A stretch of 35,036 bases of DNA from Planctomycetota bacterium (lineage in GTDB: Bacteria; Planctomycetota; Phycisphaerae; WQYP01): NCBI GenBank assembly GCA_021818445.1, contig JAKAEB010000039.1, forward strand, positions 1 through 35,036, written 5' to 3'. The notes below the pieces were generated by a model. It saw only the letters and a program-made list of their open reading frames with translations, made no database searches and was not told the DNA's origin. The position numbers and the translations under genes are program-made. The number at the start of each line of letters is the position of its first letter. The first letter of the stretch is position 1. This document shows, in pieces, positions 16,959-26,234 of this stretch.

Positions 16959-18776
16959 ATGTCATCGCCCAGGTTTTCTGTCAGTAAGCCCGTTAATCGA
17001 TTGGTCACCGGCAACCCGAAAATCGGCATTCGCCCGACGATTGATGGTCGCCGGGATGGCGTTCGGGAGTCGCTTGAAAATCAAACCATGGAGATGGCCC
17101 GGCGGGTGGCGGCGCTGCTCGCCAAACAACTCCGGCACGCGGATGGTACGGCGGTGGAGTGCGTCATTGCAGATGGAACCATTGGTGGTATTGCGGAGGC
17201 GGCCCGGTGCGAAGAAAAATTTGCCGCTTCCGGTGTTGGGCTAAGTATCACGGTCAGCCCATGCTGGTGCTACGGATCGGAAACGATGGATATGAACCCA
17301 TTAATACCCAAAGCGATTTGGGGTTTTAATGGCACGCAGCGCCCTGGTGCGGTATATCTCGCGGCCCTTGGAGCCGGACATTCTCAAAAAGGTTTGCCGC
17401 TATTTAATATCTATGGACGTGATGTGCAAAATCCGGATGAAAACACGATCCCGGACGATGTCCAGCAAAAGCTGCTTGATTTCGCATCTGCCGGACTTGC
17501 CGTGGCGTCACTTCGCGGGCGGTCGTATTGCTCGATCGGTGGGGTATCGATGGGTATCGCCGGTTCAGCCGTCGATGAAGCATTTTTTAATGCCTATCTC
17601 GGCATGCGTGTGATGAGTGTAGATATGGTGGAAATCACCCGTCGTATTGAACGCAACATCTTCGATGCTAAGGAATATGCCAAAGCCCGCACATGGACAC
17701 AGCGGTATTGCCGCATGGGTATGGATGCCAACATTGCGGCCAATCGCCGCAGCCGCAGTCAAAAAAACAAGGAACTTGAGTACTGTGTCAAAATGACGCT
17801 TATCGTTCGCGATTTAATGGTGGGCAATCCCCAACTCGCCAAGCTGGGCTTTCCGGAAGAGGCTATGGGCTACAACGCTATTGCTGCGGGTTTTCAAGGG
17901 CAGCGGCAATGGACCGATCATTATCCCAACGGTGATTTTCTGGAAACCATTCTTAATTCTTCATTTGATTGGAATGGAATTCGTCAGCCCTATATTGTGG
18001 CCACGGAAAATGACGCTTTGAATGGTACTGTCATGTTGATGGGCCAACTGTTAACCGGCTCTGCTCAGATATTTGCCGATGTTCGCACGTACTGGAGTCC
18101 GGATGCCGTGCTGAAGGCAACCGGTCACCACCTGGGTGGCGAGGCGCGCGATGGCATCCTGCATCTGATTAACAGCGGATCGGCCGCCTTGGATGGCACC
18201 GGGTGTGCGTCATCGAAAGGTGCGCCTGCCGTTAAACCATGGTGGGAAATGACCAGCGACGATGCCGCAGCATGCCTGTCCGCGGCGGAATGGTGTCCCG
18301 CAATTTATGAATACTTCCGTGGCGGTGGATTCTCCATTCGCTATCGCACACGGGGTGGCATGCCGGTCACCGCCGCTCGCATCAATCTGATCCGTGGCCT
18401 TGGTCCGGCCCTTCAGATTGCCGAGGGGTATACCATTGATTTGCCCGCTGACGTTCATGATGCGCTCGACCGCCGAACCAACCCGACCTGGCCCACCACC
18501 TGGTTTGCACCGCGGTGCTCCGGCCACGGCGCTTTTCGCGATGTGTACACGGTAATGAATAGCTGGGGTGCCAACCATTGCTCGCTGGCATATGGTCATA
18601 TCGGCCATCGGCTCATCACGCTTGCCTCCATGTTGCGGATACCCGTATACATGCACAATGTGCCGCCAGAAAAGATATTTCGCCCCGGCGCATGGCTGGC
18701 ATTCGGTGCCGATGAAGATCAATCAGCAGATTTGGCCGCCTGCCGCAATTTTGGGCCGTTGTATGGGAAATATTAA
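16959..18776 (+). CDS. fucI: L-fucose isomerase (FucI)
   Basis: FucI interconverts L-fucose and L-fuculose (EC 5.3.1.25) and also D-arabinose and D-ribulose, in the cytoplasm with Mn2+. The 605-residue protein follows the Escherichia coli enzyme along its whole length: [20 protein letters not shown] near the N terminus, [26 protein letters not shown], and [20 protein letters not shown]. The metal ligands are present as Glu350, Asp374 and His540. The N terminus is about 13 residues longer than in E. coli. The start at 16959 has AAAGGA nine bases upstream, whereas the ATG at 16950 is too close to that site. No fuculokinase, aldolase or fucose transporter is nearby. It might feed a fucose-type sugar pathway, or be a lone catabolic gene. 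Confidence 0.96.
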   Translation: MSSPRFSVSKPVNRLVTGNPKIGIRPTIDGRRDGVRESLENQTMEMARRVAALLAKQLRHADGTAVECVIADGTIGGIAEAARCEEKFAASGVGLSITVSPCWCYGSETMDMNPLIPKAIWGFNGTQRPGAVYLAALGAGHSQKGLPLFNIYGRDVQNPDENTIPDDVQQKLLDFASAGLAVASLRGRSYCSIGGVSMGIAGSAVDEAFFNAYLGMRVMSVDMVEITRRIERNIFDAKEYAKARTWTQRYCRMGMDANIAANRRSRSQKNKELEYCVKMTLIVRDLMVGNPQLAKLGFPEEAMGYNAIAAGFQGQRQWTDHYPNGDFLETILNSSFDWNGIRQPYIVATENDALNGTVMLMGQLLTGSAQIFADVRTYWSPDAVLKATGHHLGGEARDGILHLINSGSAALDGTGCASSKGAPAVKPWWEMTSDDAAACLSAAEWCPAIYEYFRGGGFSIRYRTRGGMPVTAARINLIRGLGPALQIAEGYTIDLPADVHDALDRRTNPTWPTTWFAPRCSGHGAFRDVYTVMNSWGANHCSLAYGHIGHRLITLASMLRIPVYMHNVPPEKIFRPGAWLAFGADEDQSADLAACRNFGPLYGKY

Positions 18777-18934
18777 TTGCCCGCAACCGTCAGATGGGAT
18801 CATTGCGCCGGCGGCGATTGGATCGCCTGAATTAAGGGCAAGTTTCAACCCCTGCGGTCCGTGATCCAGTCAATAAGCGCTGCGATCGCTGCGGGTACAA
18901 CGGAATCAGAAAATTTGATACACTACAAGTCTTT

Positions 18935-18956
18935 GCTCCGCAGGATACTACGGAGC
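18935..18956 (+). promoter_or_regulatory. Leader hairpin just before the aminotransferase RBS
   Basis: GCTCCG and CGGAGC pair around a 10-base loop. The strong GGAGG site (18960-18964) begins four bases after the stem, and ATG follows at 18970. The hairpin could affect ribosome access or simply be structure in the leader. Confidence 0.25.
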
Positions 18957-18969
18957 GGCGGAGGTATAA

Positions 18970-20187
18970 ATGCAGATTGCTGATCGTTTGAATTTGGTTG
19001 CTGAATCCATCACGCTGGCGGTGCAGGCCCAGGCCAATGCACTGAAAAAACAGGGTATTGACGTAGTGGGCTTCGGTGCCGGCGAACCCGACTTTGACAC
19101 ACCACCGTGCATTAAAGAGGCGGCAATTGAAGCGCTTCGTGCCGGCAAAACTAAATATGAACCCACCGCCGGGACACCTGAAGCTCGCGCTGCGATCGCC
19201 GATAAATTGCGCCGGTATAATTCTCTTGAATATTCACCCGAGCAAATCATCGTATCTGTCGGTGGTAAGCACTCCCTCTATGTGGCGATGATGGCAACGC
19301 TCAATCCCGGTGACGAGGTGATTATACCCGCGCCATATTGGGTCAGTTATCCGGAAATCGTCAAGTTGGCCGGAGGTGTACCGGTTTATATCCGCGGTGA
19401 ACCATCCCGCGACTTCAAAATAACACCTGATCAACTCGCAGCGGCCATAACGTCTAAAACGCGCATGTTCATCATTAATTCACCCAGTAATCCGGGTGGC
19501 CATACCTACCACGCGCAGGAGTTACAGGCTTTGGCGGCCGTCATCGAACGGCATCCGCAGATTATGGTTTGCAGCGATGAGATATATGAGCGGCTATTGT
19601 TCAACGGGCAGCGGAGTTGCTCGTGGGCAGCCTTGAACTGGGATGCATGGAAAGACCGTACCATCACATGCAATTGCCTGAGCAAAACCTATGCAATGAC
19701 CGGCTGGCGGATTGGCTACACCGCCGGCCCCAAACCGTTAATCGCCGCCATGAATAAACTGCAAAGCCAGATGACCAGTAATATCACCAGCTTTTGTATG
19801 CCTGCCATTGTCAATGCCTTGACCGATTCCACCAATGAAAGGGAAGTTGAGAAAATGCGGATCGCTTTTGAGGAACGCGGAGAACATATGTGGCGGCGGC
19901 TTAATGCCATTGAAGGAATCACCTGCGTAAGGCCGACCGGGGCATTCTACTGTTTTGCCAGTGTACGTGATTTGTTAAATCGTCCCTTGGGAGCGGCCGC
20001 CACGGTTTGTAAGGACGCAGTTGAGTTTTCGCGGCAGTTGCTTTCGCAGGTGCATGTCGCAGTGGTACCTGGAAATGACTTCGGTTTTGACGATCATGTG
20101 CGACTGAGCTTCGCGACCAGCAAGCAGCAGATCGATAAGGGCATCGACCGCATTCAGGCTTTTGTGAATGGTGAAGCACCCCGCTGA
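18970..20187 (+). CDS. Aspartate aminotransferase-type PLP enzyme (AspC/AspB family)
   Basis: This 405-residue fold-type-I aminotransferase is of the bacterial Ib kind. The PLP lysine is Lys239 in SKTYAMTGWRIGY. Other landmarks are FGAGEPDFDTPP near residue 36, YEPTAGTPEAR, PAPYWVSYPE, NSPSNPGG and the terminal DHVRLSFATS with the carboxylate-binding Arg. These fit enzymes that use aspartate or other amino acids with 2-oxoglutarate. Prephenate aminotransferases share this profile, so I do not assign a gene symbol. A GGAGG site lies five bases before the ATG. The 3' end overlaps the convergent gpsA gene by 34 bases. Confidence 0.93.
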   Translation: MQIADRLNLVAESITLAVQAQANALKKQGIDVVGFGAGEPDFDTPPCIKEAAIEALRAGKTKYEPTAGTPEARAAIADKLRRYNSLEYSPEQIIVSVGGKHSLYVAMMATLNPGDEVIIPAPYWVSYPEIVKLAGGVPVYIRGEPSRDFKITPDQLAAAITSKTRMFIINSPSNPGGHTYHAQELQALAAVIERHPQIMVCSDEIYERLLFNGQRSCSWAALNWDAWKDRTITCNCLSKTYAMTGWRIGYTAGPKPLIAAMNKLQSQMTSNITSFCMPAIVNALTDSTNEREVEKMRIAFEERGEHMWRRLNAIEGITCVRPTGAFYCFASVRDLLNRPLGAAATVCKDAVEFSRQLLSQVHVAVVPGNDFGFDDHVRLSFATSKQQIDKGIDRIQAFVNGEAPR

Positions 20188-21188
20188 TCGCCTGAAAGGC
20201 CTTCATAGCGAGGTTGCCGACTCATCAATCTGGCAATGGCGTCGCGCGGTTTGTCTCCCCGGAAGAGCACATCATAAAGCCCCTCCGTGATAGGCATTTC
20301 AATGTCGAGTCGCTTGGCAATGTCGATAACACTCTGGGTCGTTGGCATTCCCTCAACCACTCCCTTCGACCGCGCCAGCGCGTCAGATGTGGACAGACCC
20401 CGGCCGATAAATTGCCCAAAACGTCGGTTTCTTCCATCGGACGCAAAACAAGTGGTAATCAAATCGCCCATGCCCGCCAGCCCGCTGAAGGTCTCGGCAT
20501 TTGACCCCAATGCCACGCCAAGGCGGGTAATCTCCACCAGTCCACGCGTCATTAAAGACGCCTTGGCATTGGTGCCAGCTTCCATGCCATCAAGTATCCC
20601 GGCGGCGATGGCAATGATATTTTTGGTGGCTCCCGCCAATTCGACCCCGTGCAAATCGACGTTGGAATAGACGCGCACGTGCGCGGCGGTAAAGAGTTGA
20701 TGCATCAGTGCCAAGAGTTGATCATCCTTGCTCGCCGCCACAATAGTGGCCGGCAGACCGGCGGCAATTTCATGGGCAATGGCGGGGCCGGATACGCATC
20801 CGCATCGCACCTGCGACCATACGTCGGAGATGACCTCAGTCGGACACAGCAGCGAGCCATTTTCTATTCCTTTGGCAACGCTGATGACTGGCTTATCGAT
20901 GGCTGATCCGTGTTCAAATAATGAGAGCACCCCCCGGATATGCTGCGTTGGTACCGCGCAGATGAGCACATCCGATTCACTCACCAATTGGTCAAGGCGG
21001 TGGGTGAAACGCATCGTCGGTGGCAGCTTAATACCGGGTAGATAACGGAGATTTTCATGTGTCGCGGTAAGTTCTGCCACACGCTCCGGATTGCGGCCCC
21101 ACATTTGCACTGCAAAGTTATTGCCGCTCGTCAGCAGCGCGCACAAGGTGCCCATCGCTCCGTCGCCGATGACTCCTATCCGTTCCAT
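20154..21188 (-). CDS. gpsA: Glycerol-3-phosphate dehydrogenase [NAD(P)+] (GpsA)
   Basis: GpsA reduces dihydroxyacetone phosphate to sn-glycerol-3-phosphate for phospholipid synthesis, in the cytoplasm. Of 344 residues, the N-terminal nucleotide-binding loop is IGVIGDGAMGT (residues 4-14). The catalytic lysines are Lys106 (VAKGIE) and Lys189 (GATKNIIAIAAGI), and SGLAGMGDLITTC with the RNRRFG signature is in the C-terminal domain. The loop has GDGAMG where many members have GAGAWG, a mild variation. ATG 21188 places the start directly before the Rossmann strand. A GTG at 21206 is an alternative six codons upstream. Its tail overlaps the aminotransferase on the other strand. Confidence 0.95.
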   Translation of the reverse strand: MERIGVIGDGAMGTLCALLTSGNNFAVQMWGRNPERVAELTATHENLRYLPGIKLPPTMRFTHRLDQLVSESDVLICAVPTQHIRGVLSLFEHGSAIDKPVISVAKGIENGSLLCPTEVISDVWSQVRCGCVSGPAIAHEIAAGLPATIVAASKDDQLLALMHQLFTAAHVRVYSNVDLHGVELAGATKNIIAIAAGILDGMEAGTNAKASLMTRGLVEITRLGVALGSNAETFSGLAGMGDLITTCFASDGRNRRFGQFIGRGLSTSDALARSKGVVEGMPTTQSVIDIAKRLDIEMPITEGLYDVLFRGDKPRDAIARLMSRQPRYEGLSGDQRGASPFTKA

Positions 21189-21218
21189 GTCCAATGACTG
21201 CTCCACGATTATGCGCTG

Positions 21219-22136
21219 TTATATTACCCGTCCCACGCGACGATGCCGCGGAAGATTGGCCAGAATTTTGGCCCGCGGAATATCAATTTGCAGCAGGCTG
21301 ATGGCGTCACGCTCCACAAGCTGTTCCAGTGCCAGTCGGGGTATCTTCGGCAGACCGGTATCGGTGACCAGTTGATTGATATTGAATACGGCCTCAATCG
21401 CCTCGGTGGCCGACATAAATGGAAAATCGCTGCCGAATAATAACTTGTCAATGACTTCCATTTCCCAGGCACGCCGCAATGCGTCATAGGCAATCCATGG
21501 ACGCCGTAATAACGGGCCGATGTTGGCAAAGATATATTTGTGGTTCTGCAGCAGCGCCAGTGTCTCATCCACCCATGGATAACCCAATTGTGTAATGACC
21601 ATGCGCAGCTCTGGTACCGACCGGGCTACTTCGTCGAGCAATCCCGGCCGTGCGTACTGAAGCTTGACCTCGGCGCTGAGGTTTGGCCCCATATCAAAAA
21701 CAATCGGCAGTCGATGCCGCGCCGCCGCCTCATACACTTCCATCGCCTGCGTATCGCAGGGGTGGATATCCGCCGCCGCCGGAGAAACAACGATCCCTTT
21801 CAGCGATGGCTCGCGGGCGATGAGGGGTATTTTGTCGACCGCGTCGGGGTCTTTTGGATCGATGCCTGCAAACCCCACCATTTTCTCTGAATGCTCGGCG
21901 CAATAGTCAGCAATCCAACGATTAGGAATTTCCGCCCCAAGATGCAGGCTCTTAAAACCCAGCACAAAGCAATAATCTGACGGTTCACCCGATATCAGGT
22001 GGGTAGCACCATCTGCACGCGGCAACATGCGGATTTTATCTCCCGCGAGGTTGACCGGCTTCGCCAGATAATTCACCGCATCTGATCCCAGTTCCGTCGG
22101 CCCCTGCCAGATACGGGTATGCGTGTCAACAATCAT
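21219..22136 (-). CDS. Amidohydrolase-related TIM-barrel protein with altered metal motif
   Basis: This 305-residue protein is of the amidohydrolase_2 (COG2159) kind, whose members decarboxylate or hydrolyse cyclic and aromatic acids. The first strand is IVDTHTRIW, where the family normally has a second His in place of Arg8. The barrel continues with VVSPAAADIHPCD, LPIVFDMG and the C-terminal FGSDFPFMSA, which supplies the conserved Asp. The His expected after strand five (around IVFDMGPN) is also not obvious. It may therefore bind metal differently or not at all. An ATG at 22136 is used, with an upstream in-frame TTG at 22145 as alternative. It follows the permease gene after 48 bases. Substrate unknown. 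Confidence 0.78.
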   Translation of the reverse strand: MIVDTHTRIWQGPTELGSDAVNYLAKPVNLAGDKIRMLPRADGATHLISGEPSDYCFVLGFKSLHLGAEIPNRWIADYCAEHSEKMVGFAGIDPKDPDAVDKIPLIAREPSLKGIVVSPAAADIHPCDTQAMEVYEAAARHRLPIVFDMGPNLSAEVKLQYARPGLLDEVARSVPELRMVITQLGYPWVDETLALLQNHKYIFANIGPLLRRPWIAYDALRRAWEMEVIDKLLFGSDFPFMSATEAIEAVFNINQLVTDTGLPKIPRLALEQLVERDAISLLQIDIPRAKILANLPRHRRVGRVI

Positions 22137-22184
22137 TTGCACCAACCTGACTTCATCGCCATCGTGGCCAATATCATGACACGT

Positions 22185-23105
22185 CTAGCCATTTATCGCC
22201 ACCCTGGGGTCTGCCATGGCGCAGGCGATGTCTGCGAGAATATTCATAACAATTAATATAACGGTATAAACCATCGTAATGCCCAGCACCAACGGGATGT
22301 CTTTATCCAGGCAGGCATTGACAAATACGTTGCCCATGCCCGGCACAGCAAATAATTTTTCCACCACGAACGACCCGGTTAATATCCCTGCCGCCGCCGG
22401 CCCCAGGAATGCCAGCATCGGCAGCGATGCATTCGGTGCCGCATGTATCGAAATGACGCGGAGAGGTGAACTGCCCTTTGCCCTTGCGGTGCGAATATAA
22501 TCGGCGTTCAGTACATCGCTTGTGCTTTCACGCATCAGCCGTGTAATAATCGCCCAGTAGGCCAGCCCCAAGGTTGCGGCCGGTAAAATCAATTGCCGAA
22601 ACGTACCCCATCCGCCGGATGGCAGCACCGTCGTGTTGACCGCAAAGAGAATTAGTAGTACCGAGCCAACAATAAAATTAGGAATGCTGATGGCCGCCAG
22701 ACTGCCAATGGTCAGTGTGTGGTCGATCCATCGGTTTTTAAGCATCGCCCCCAATACGCCTGCGGCTACGCCCAGCCACATCGCAAACAGCAAAGCCAGC
22801 GCCCCCAAAGCCATTGACACCGGCAATGTGGTTTTAATAACCGCCGCCACCGACCAGTTGCTGTAGCTGATCGTCGGGCCAAAATCACCGTGAATGATTA
22901 CGTCTACCGGATAACGCCAATACGCCTTCCATGGGTCGTTGAGGCCGTAGCGCGCCTTCAGCGCCGCAATCACGGCGGGGGGTGGTTGTTTCTGACCTAC
23001 AAACGGGTCTCCGGGCGTCACCATCAGAAGCCAAAATGTGCACGTATACACCAGCCACACAACGATTACCGATTGGGCGATGCGTTTAAGAATAAATCCG
23101 ATCAC
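22185..23105 (-). CDS. Oligopeptide/dipeptide-type ABC transporter permease (OppB/DppB-like)
   Basis: This 306-residue inner-membrane permease has about six helices. The first runs RIAQSVIVVWLVYTCTFWLL, followed by the periplasmic PGDPF motif typical of OppB. The cytoplasmic EAA loop is ADYIRTARAKGSSPLRVISI, the contact site for the ATPase. A GTG at 23105 is preferred because AGGTG lies eight bases upstream. A TTG at 23111 is the alternative. The Shine-Dalgarno overlaps the stop of the binding-protein gene, so the two are translated together. No OppC-type second permease and no ATPase genes follow, so the rest of the transporter must be elsewhere. Confidence 0.92.
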   Translation of the reverse strand: MIGFILKRIAQSVIVVWLVYTCTFWLLMVTPGDPFVGQKQPPPAVIAALKARYGLNDPWKAYWRYPVDVIIHGDFGPTISYSNWSVAAVIKTTLPVSMALGALALLFAMWLGVAAGVLGAMLKNRWIDHTLTIGSLAAISIPNFIVGSVLLILFAVNTTVLPSGGWGTFRQLILPAATLGLAYWAIITRLMRESTSDVLNADYIRTARAKGSSPLRVISIHAAPNASLPMLAFLGPAAAGILTGSFVVEKLFAVPGMGNVFVNACLDKDIPLVLGITMVYTVILIVMNILADIACAMADPRVAING

Positions 23106-23112
23106 TGTCAAT

Positions 23113-24768
23113 TCACCTGCGATGAATATATTTCAGCAGCGTCAATGTACGAAAATTCGGCTCGATGCCGCCAATCTTCGCACGATTGTAAACCATACCG
23201 TCCGACATCTGGAATAGCGGGATAGCAGGAAAGGCCTTATCCATCAGATGCGCTTCGGCCTGATGCAGCAGACTGAATCGGTCGCGCGCGTTTGGCTCGC
23301 GTGTCGCCATACGCAGCAGTTGGTCGTAGTGCGCCGATCGATAATGCGACATGTTGTTGGGATTGCCACCAAGAAATAAATCCAGCCAGGTGGTCGGATC
23401 GGGGTAATCGCCGTACCATCCTTCGCCGGCAACGTCAAAGCGGCCGTGCACACAATCCTCATGAAAAATCTTTCCCTCTTCAGAGGCAATTTCAATTCGC
23501 ACCCCAAGATTCTTACGCCACATCGCCCCAATGGCCTCCGCCAGTCGAGCGGTAATCGGATAGCCCGCCACCACAAGATATCGCAACGGCTTAATACCCC
23601 GCCCGTCGGCATAACCAGCACGCTTCAGTAATTTCCTCGCCAAATTGGGGTTGTACCCCATACCCCGTGGGCTTTTATAGCCATGGATGGTGCGTGGTGG
23701 CACAAGCACATGAATCGGAACGGCCGGCATCCGCACCACATGCTTAACCAGCGCCCGCCGATTGATTGCCAAGTCCAATGCCTCGCGCACCAGGCGATTT
23801 TTAAGCACACCTTTTCGGCAATTTAAATCAAGAAACATCGTGCCGAAAACGGGCGTGATGTGAACATCATGCCGCAGCCCCAGCCTTTCCTGTTTGACAA
23901 GTGCCGGGCCTAAAGTTGCCGGTATGAAGCCCAGTACGTTGATCACACCAGTTCGATATGCCAAAAAGGCCGCCGTAGCGTCGTCGTAGTTGACGATTTT
24001 CAGCAGTTGGCAATGCACCTGCTTTCTTTGGTCATAGTATGGATTCGGTCTAAGTTCCAAATACTCATGAAACCGCCAGTCTGTCAGCCGATAGGGGCCA
24101 TTCGATATTAAATTAGGCGGCCTTGTCCAGATTGGATTGTAACTTACTATGCCCCCCTGTACTTCCTCAAAGTGCCGCATGGCATGTCGGTCAAGCGGGA
24201 AAAATGGCGCAAACGCCATCAGATTCAGGAAATACTGGCAAGGGTGATTCAATGTCACCACCAGCGTGCTGCGGTCAGGGGCTTTTATCCCGACACTGGA
24301 AAATGGAAGATGATGATGGGGATGTATGGCGAGCGAATTAAAATAGCGCCGGGCACCGGCAATATGAAAAAACAGAAATACATAACCCGATCCGGTATGC
24401 GGATGCAGAACGCGTCGCCACTCAAATAAAAAATCTCTGCTGGTAACACGCTGGCCATTACTCCACCGGGCATTGTGCTTGAGGTGAAATGTATACACGC
24501 GTTTGTTTTTTGAAATGGTCCACCATTTCGCTACGCCGGGGATGGGTGATAGCGTACGCGGGGCATACTGCGCAAGGCCCTCCCACAGCCCTTCGGCCAC
24601 ACGGATATCCTGCAAGTAGGTCATCTTTGCCGGGTCGAGTGTATGAATTTGTCCCTGCTGACAAAATACAATGGCGTGGCGTCCGGTCGTTGCCCCCGCC
24701 GAAATCCAGTAGCACCCGACAAAAACACCCAGCAACAAGATCGTTGGTAATAGCAGCGTCTTTCGCAC
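23113..24768 (-). CDS. Oligopeptide-type ABC transporter substrate-binding protein (OppA-like)
   Basis: This 551-residue extracytoplasmic protein of the SBP_bac_5 family carries peptides or similar ligands to a membrane permease. The N terminus MRKTLLLPTILLLGVFVGC is a signal sequence, possibly with a lipidation Cys19, although Phe at -3 is not ideal. Mature landmarks are IHTLDPAKM, VAEGLWEGLAQY, WSNGQRVTSRDFLFEWRR, LISNGPYRLTDW, and the late WYGDYPDPTTWLDLF. The apparent start is GTG at 24768 without a clear Shine-Dalgarno. It lies 73 bases after the mnmE stop. Histidine is unusually common (for example HPHHHLP near residue 155), which may only reflect surface composition. Confidence 0.92.
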   Translation of the reverse strand: MRKTLLLPTILLLGVFVGCYWISAGATTGRHAIVFCQQGQIHTLDPAKMTYLQDIRVAEGLWEGLAQYAPRTLSPIPGVAKWWTISKNKRVYTFHLKHNARWSNGQRVTSRDFLFEWRRVLHPHTGSGYVFLFFHIAGARRYFNSLAIHPHHHLPFSSVGIKAPDRSTLVVTLNHPCQYFLNLMAFAPFFPLDRHAMRHFEEVQGGIVSYNPIWTRPPNLISNGPYRLTDWRFHEYLELRPNPYYDQRKQVHCQLLKIVNYDDATAAFLAYRTGVINVLGFIPATLGPALVKQERLGLRHDVHITPVFGTMFLDLNCRKGVLKNRLVREALDLAINRRALVKHVVRMPAVPIHVLVPPRTIHGYKSPRGMGYNPNLARKLLKRAGYADGRGIKPLRYLVVAGYPITARLAEAIGAMWRKNLGVRIEIASEEGKIFHEDCVHGRFDVAGEGWYGDYPDPTTWLDLFLGGNPNNMSHYRSAHYDQLLRMATREPNARDRFSLLHQAEAHLMDKAFPAIPLFQMSDGMVYNRAKIGGIEPNFRTLTLLKYIHRR

Positions 24769-24841
24769 GGTGAAATATTAACCGGCAATGGCTGAATTCG
24801 CTCGGAAATCTGATCGGAACCGTCCGGAAATGCCCCTATCG

Positions 24842-26146
24842 CTACTTACCCACGCAAAACCGTCCAAAGATCAATCCCAAAATATCGTCGCTGGAGATAG
24901 TACCGGTTATGCGTCCGATTGAATCGAGTGCCGCTCGTAAATCCGCTGCTACGAGTTCTGGTTCAGTCTCCACCCTGTGGGGTGTGTCGGCCGCCCGTGC
25001 CAATGCTGAATCCGCCAGTTCAAGCTCCGACATATGCCGTTGATTCAGGAATATGCGGCTCGCCACCGCAGCAGGTTTTCCAAAGGCGCAATGTCCTATG
25101 CGCGACAATAGTTCCCCCATCCCCACGCCTGTTACACTGCTGACCGCCAAGCCCGCACTCCCATCGGAAATGTCAGCTTTGCTTTTGACGCAAATAATCT
25201 GTGGCTCCGACGCTGCCGGCGGGAAATCATCACCCGTTTCCGATACCAAAATGACAACATCAGCCCGTTGCATCGTCCCCGCCCGCATCTGATTCATCGA
25301 TGCCCGCAAATGAGTCGAATCGTCCTCGTAACCGGCCGAATCCACCAATGTCACAACACCCGACGGCGTACGCAATGGTGCCGCCAGCGAGTCTCGTGTG
25401 GTACCGGCCACCGGCGAGACGATCGCCCGTTGGTGTCCCAGCAATGCGTTAAACAGCGAGCTTTTGCCGGCGTTGGGTGCTCCGGCCAATACCACCAACG
25501 GTTGATGGTCTGTCGGGTGCCAGCGTCTGGAATGAATTTGCAATTCCTCCAGATGCCATCGCAGGGCATCTATTCGACGGCTATATTCGTCTGCGGTTAC
25601 AGCACCTACATCATGCTCATCGGTGAAATCGATTCCCGCTTCCACCAGTGCCAGCAGCTCCGCCAATTCCGCTGACTGCCGCTCCGTCCACCGGTACAAT
25701 TCACCACATCGCAGCGCCGATGCCGCCGAAAATTCCTGCTCGCTCTGGGCATGGATAACCGCATTGATTCCTTCCGCCCGGCTGATATCAATTTTGCCAA
25801 GTTCACATGCCCGGTACGAAAACTCGCCGGGCGCGGCGCTCCTCGCACCACACCGCCGCAGTTCTGCCGTGAGGCGCTGCAACAACACGGGGATACCCGG
25901 CACATGCAGTTCCGCCATATCCTGGCCAGTAAAACTTGCAGGCGTCCGGAACAGCAGCAGCCCGATGCCAATGCGCTCCCACGCCAAGTCAGCATCGATC
26001 CACCGACGCGGTAGCAGATCGGTAGGGCGGGGAGAAAGCAAAGTTAGCGCCAACTCCCATGCTGCCGGACCGGAAAGTCGTATGATGCCGCGCCGTCCGT
26101 GCCCTGCCGCCGAACTGATTGCTACAATGGTGTCATCCAGATGCAT
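24842..26146 (-). CDS. mnmE: tRNA modification GTPase MnmE (TrmE)
   Basis: MnmE works with MnmG to modify uridine 34 of certain tRNAs, using methylene-tetrahydrofolate and GTP. Of 434 residues, the N-terminal folate-binding domain has IIRLSGPAAW and FTGQDMAELH, then PGEFSYRACELGKIDISRAE. The inserted G domain has G1 GAPNAGKS (222-229), G2 TTRDS (249-253), G3 DSAG (269-272) and a G4 reading KSKAD (321-325) where NKxD is usual. The C terminus is FCVGK with the catalytic-type Cys431. The ELHVPGIPV stretch differs from the usual ELHGHGG. The overall architecture is intact, so I expect it to work, but the G4 change could weaken guanine preference. No mnmG is in the window. Confidence 0.95.
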   Translation of the reverse strand: MHLDDTIVAISSAAGHGRRGIIRLSGPAAWELALTLLSPRPTDLLPRRWIDADLAWERIGIGLLLFRTPASFTGQDMAELHVPGIPVLLQRLTAELRRCGARSAAPGEFSYRACELGKIDISRAEGINAVIHAQSEQEFSAASALRCGELYRWTERQSAELAELLALVEAGIDFTDEHDVGAVTADEYSRRIDALRWHLEELQIHSRRWHPTDHQPLVVLAGAPNAGKSSLFNALLGHQRAIVSPVAGTTRDSLAAPLRTPSGVVTLVDSAGYEDDSTHLRASMNQMRAGTMQRADVVILVSETGDDFPPAASEPQIICVKSKADISDGSAGLAVSSVTGVGMGELLSRIGHCAFGKPAAVASRIFLNQRHMSELELADSALARAADTPHRVETEPELVAADLRAALDSIGRITGTISSDDILGLIFGRFCVGK

Positions 26147-26234
26147 AAATGTCAGATTGCTCTTTTCAAACTGATTTCAAACATCGGTCCGCCGCCTGCG
26201 CCCGCAGGCAATAAGAAGTGCAGGATGCGACAAC

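Noticed and set aside
16959..18776. Dihydroxy-acid dehydratase (IlvD/Edd) as a first impression
   Set aside because: Full-length similarity to L-fucose isomerase, with its Glu, Asp and His metal ligands, is much stronger.
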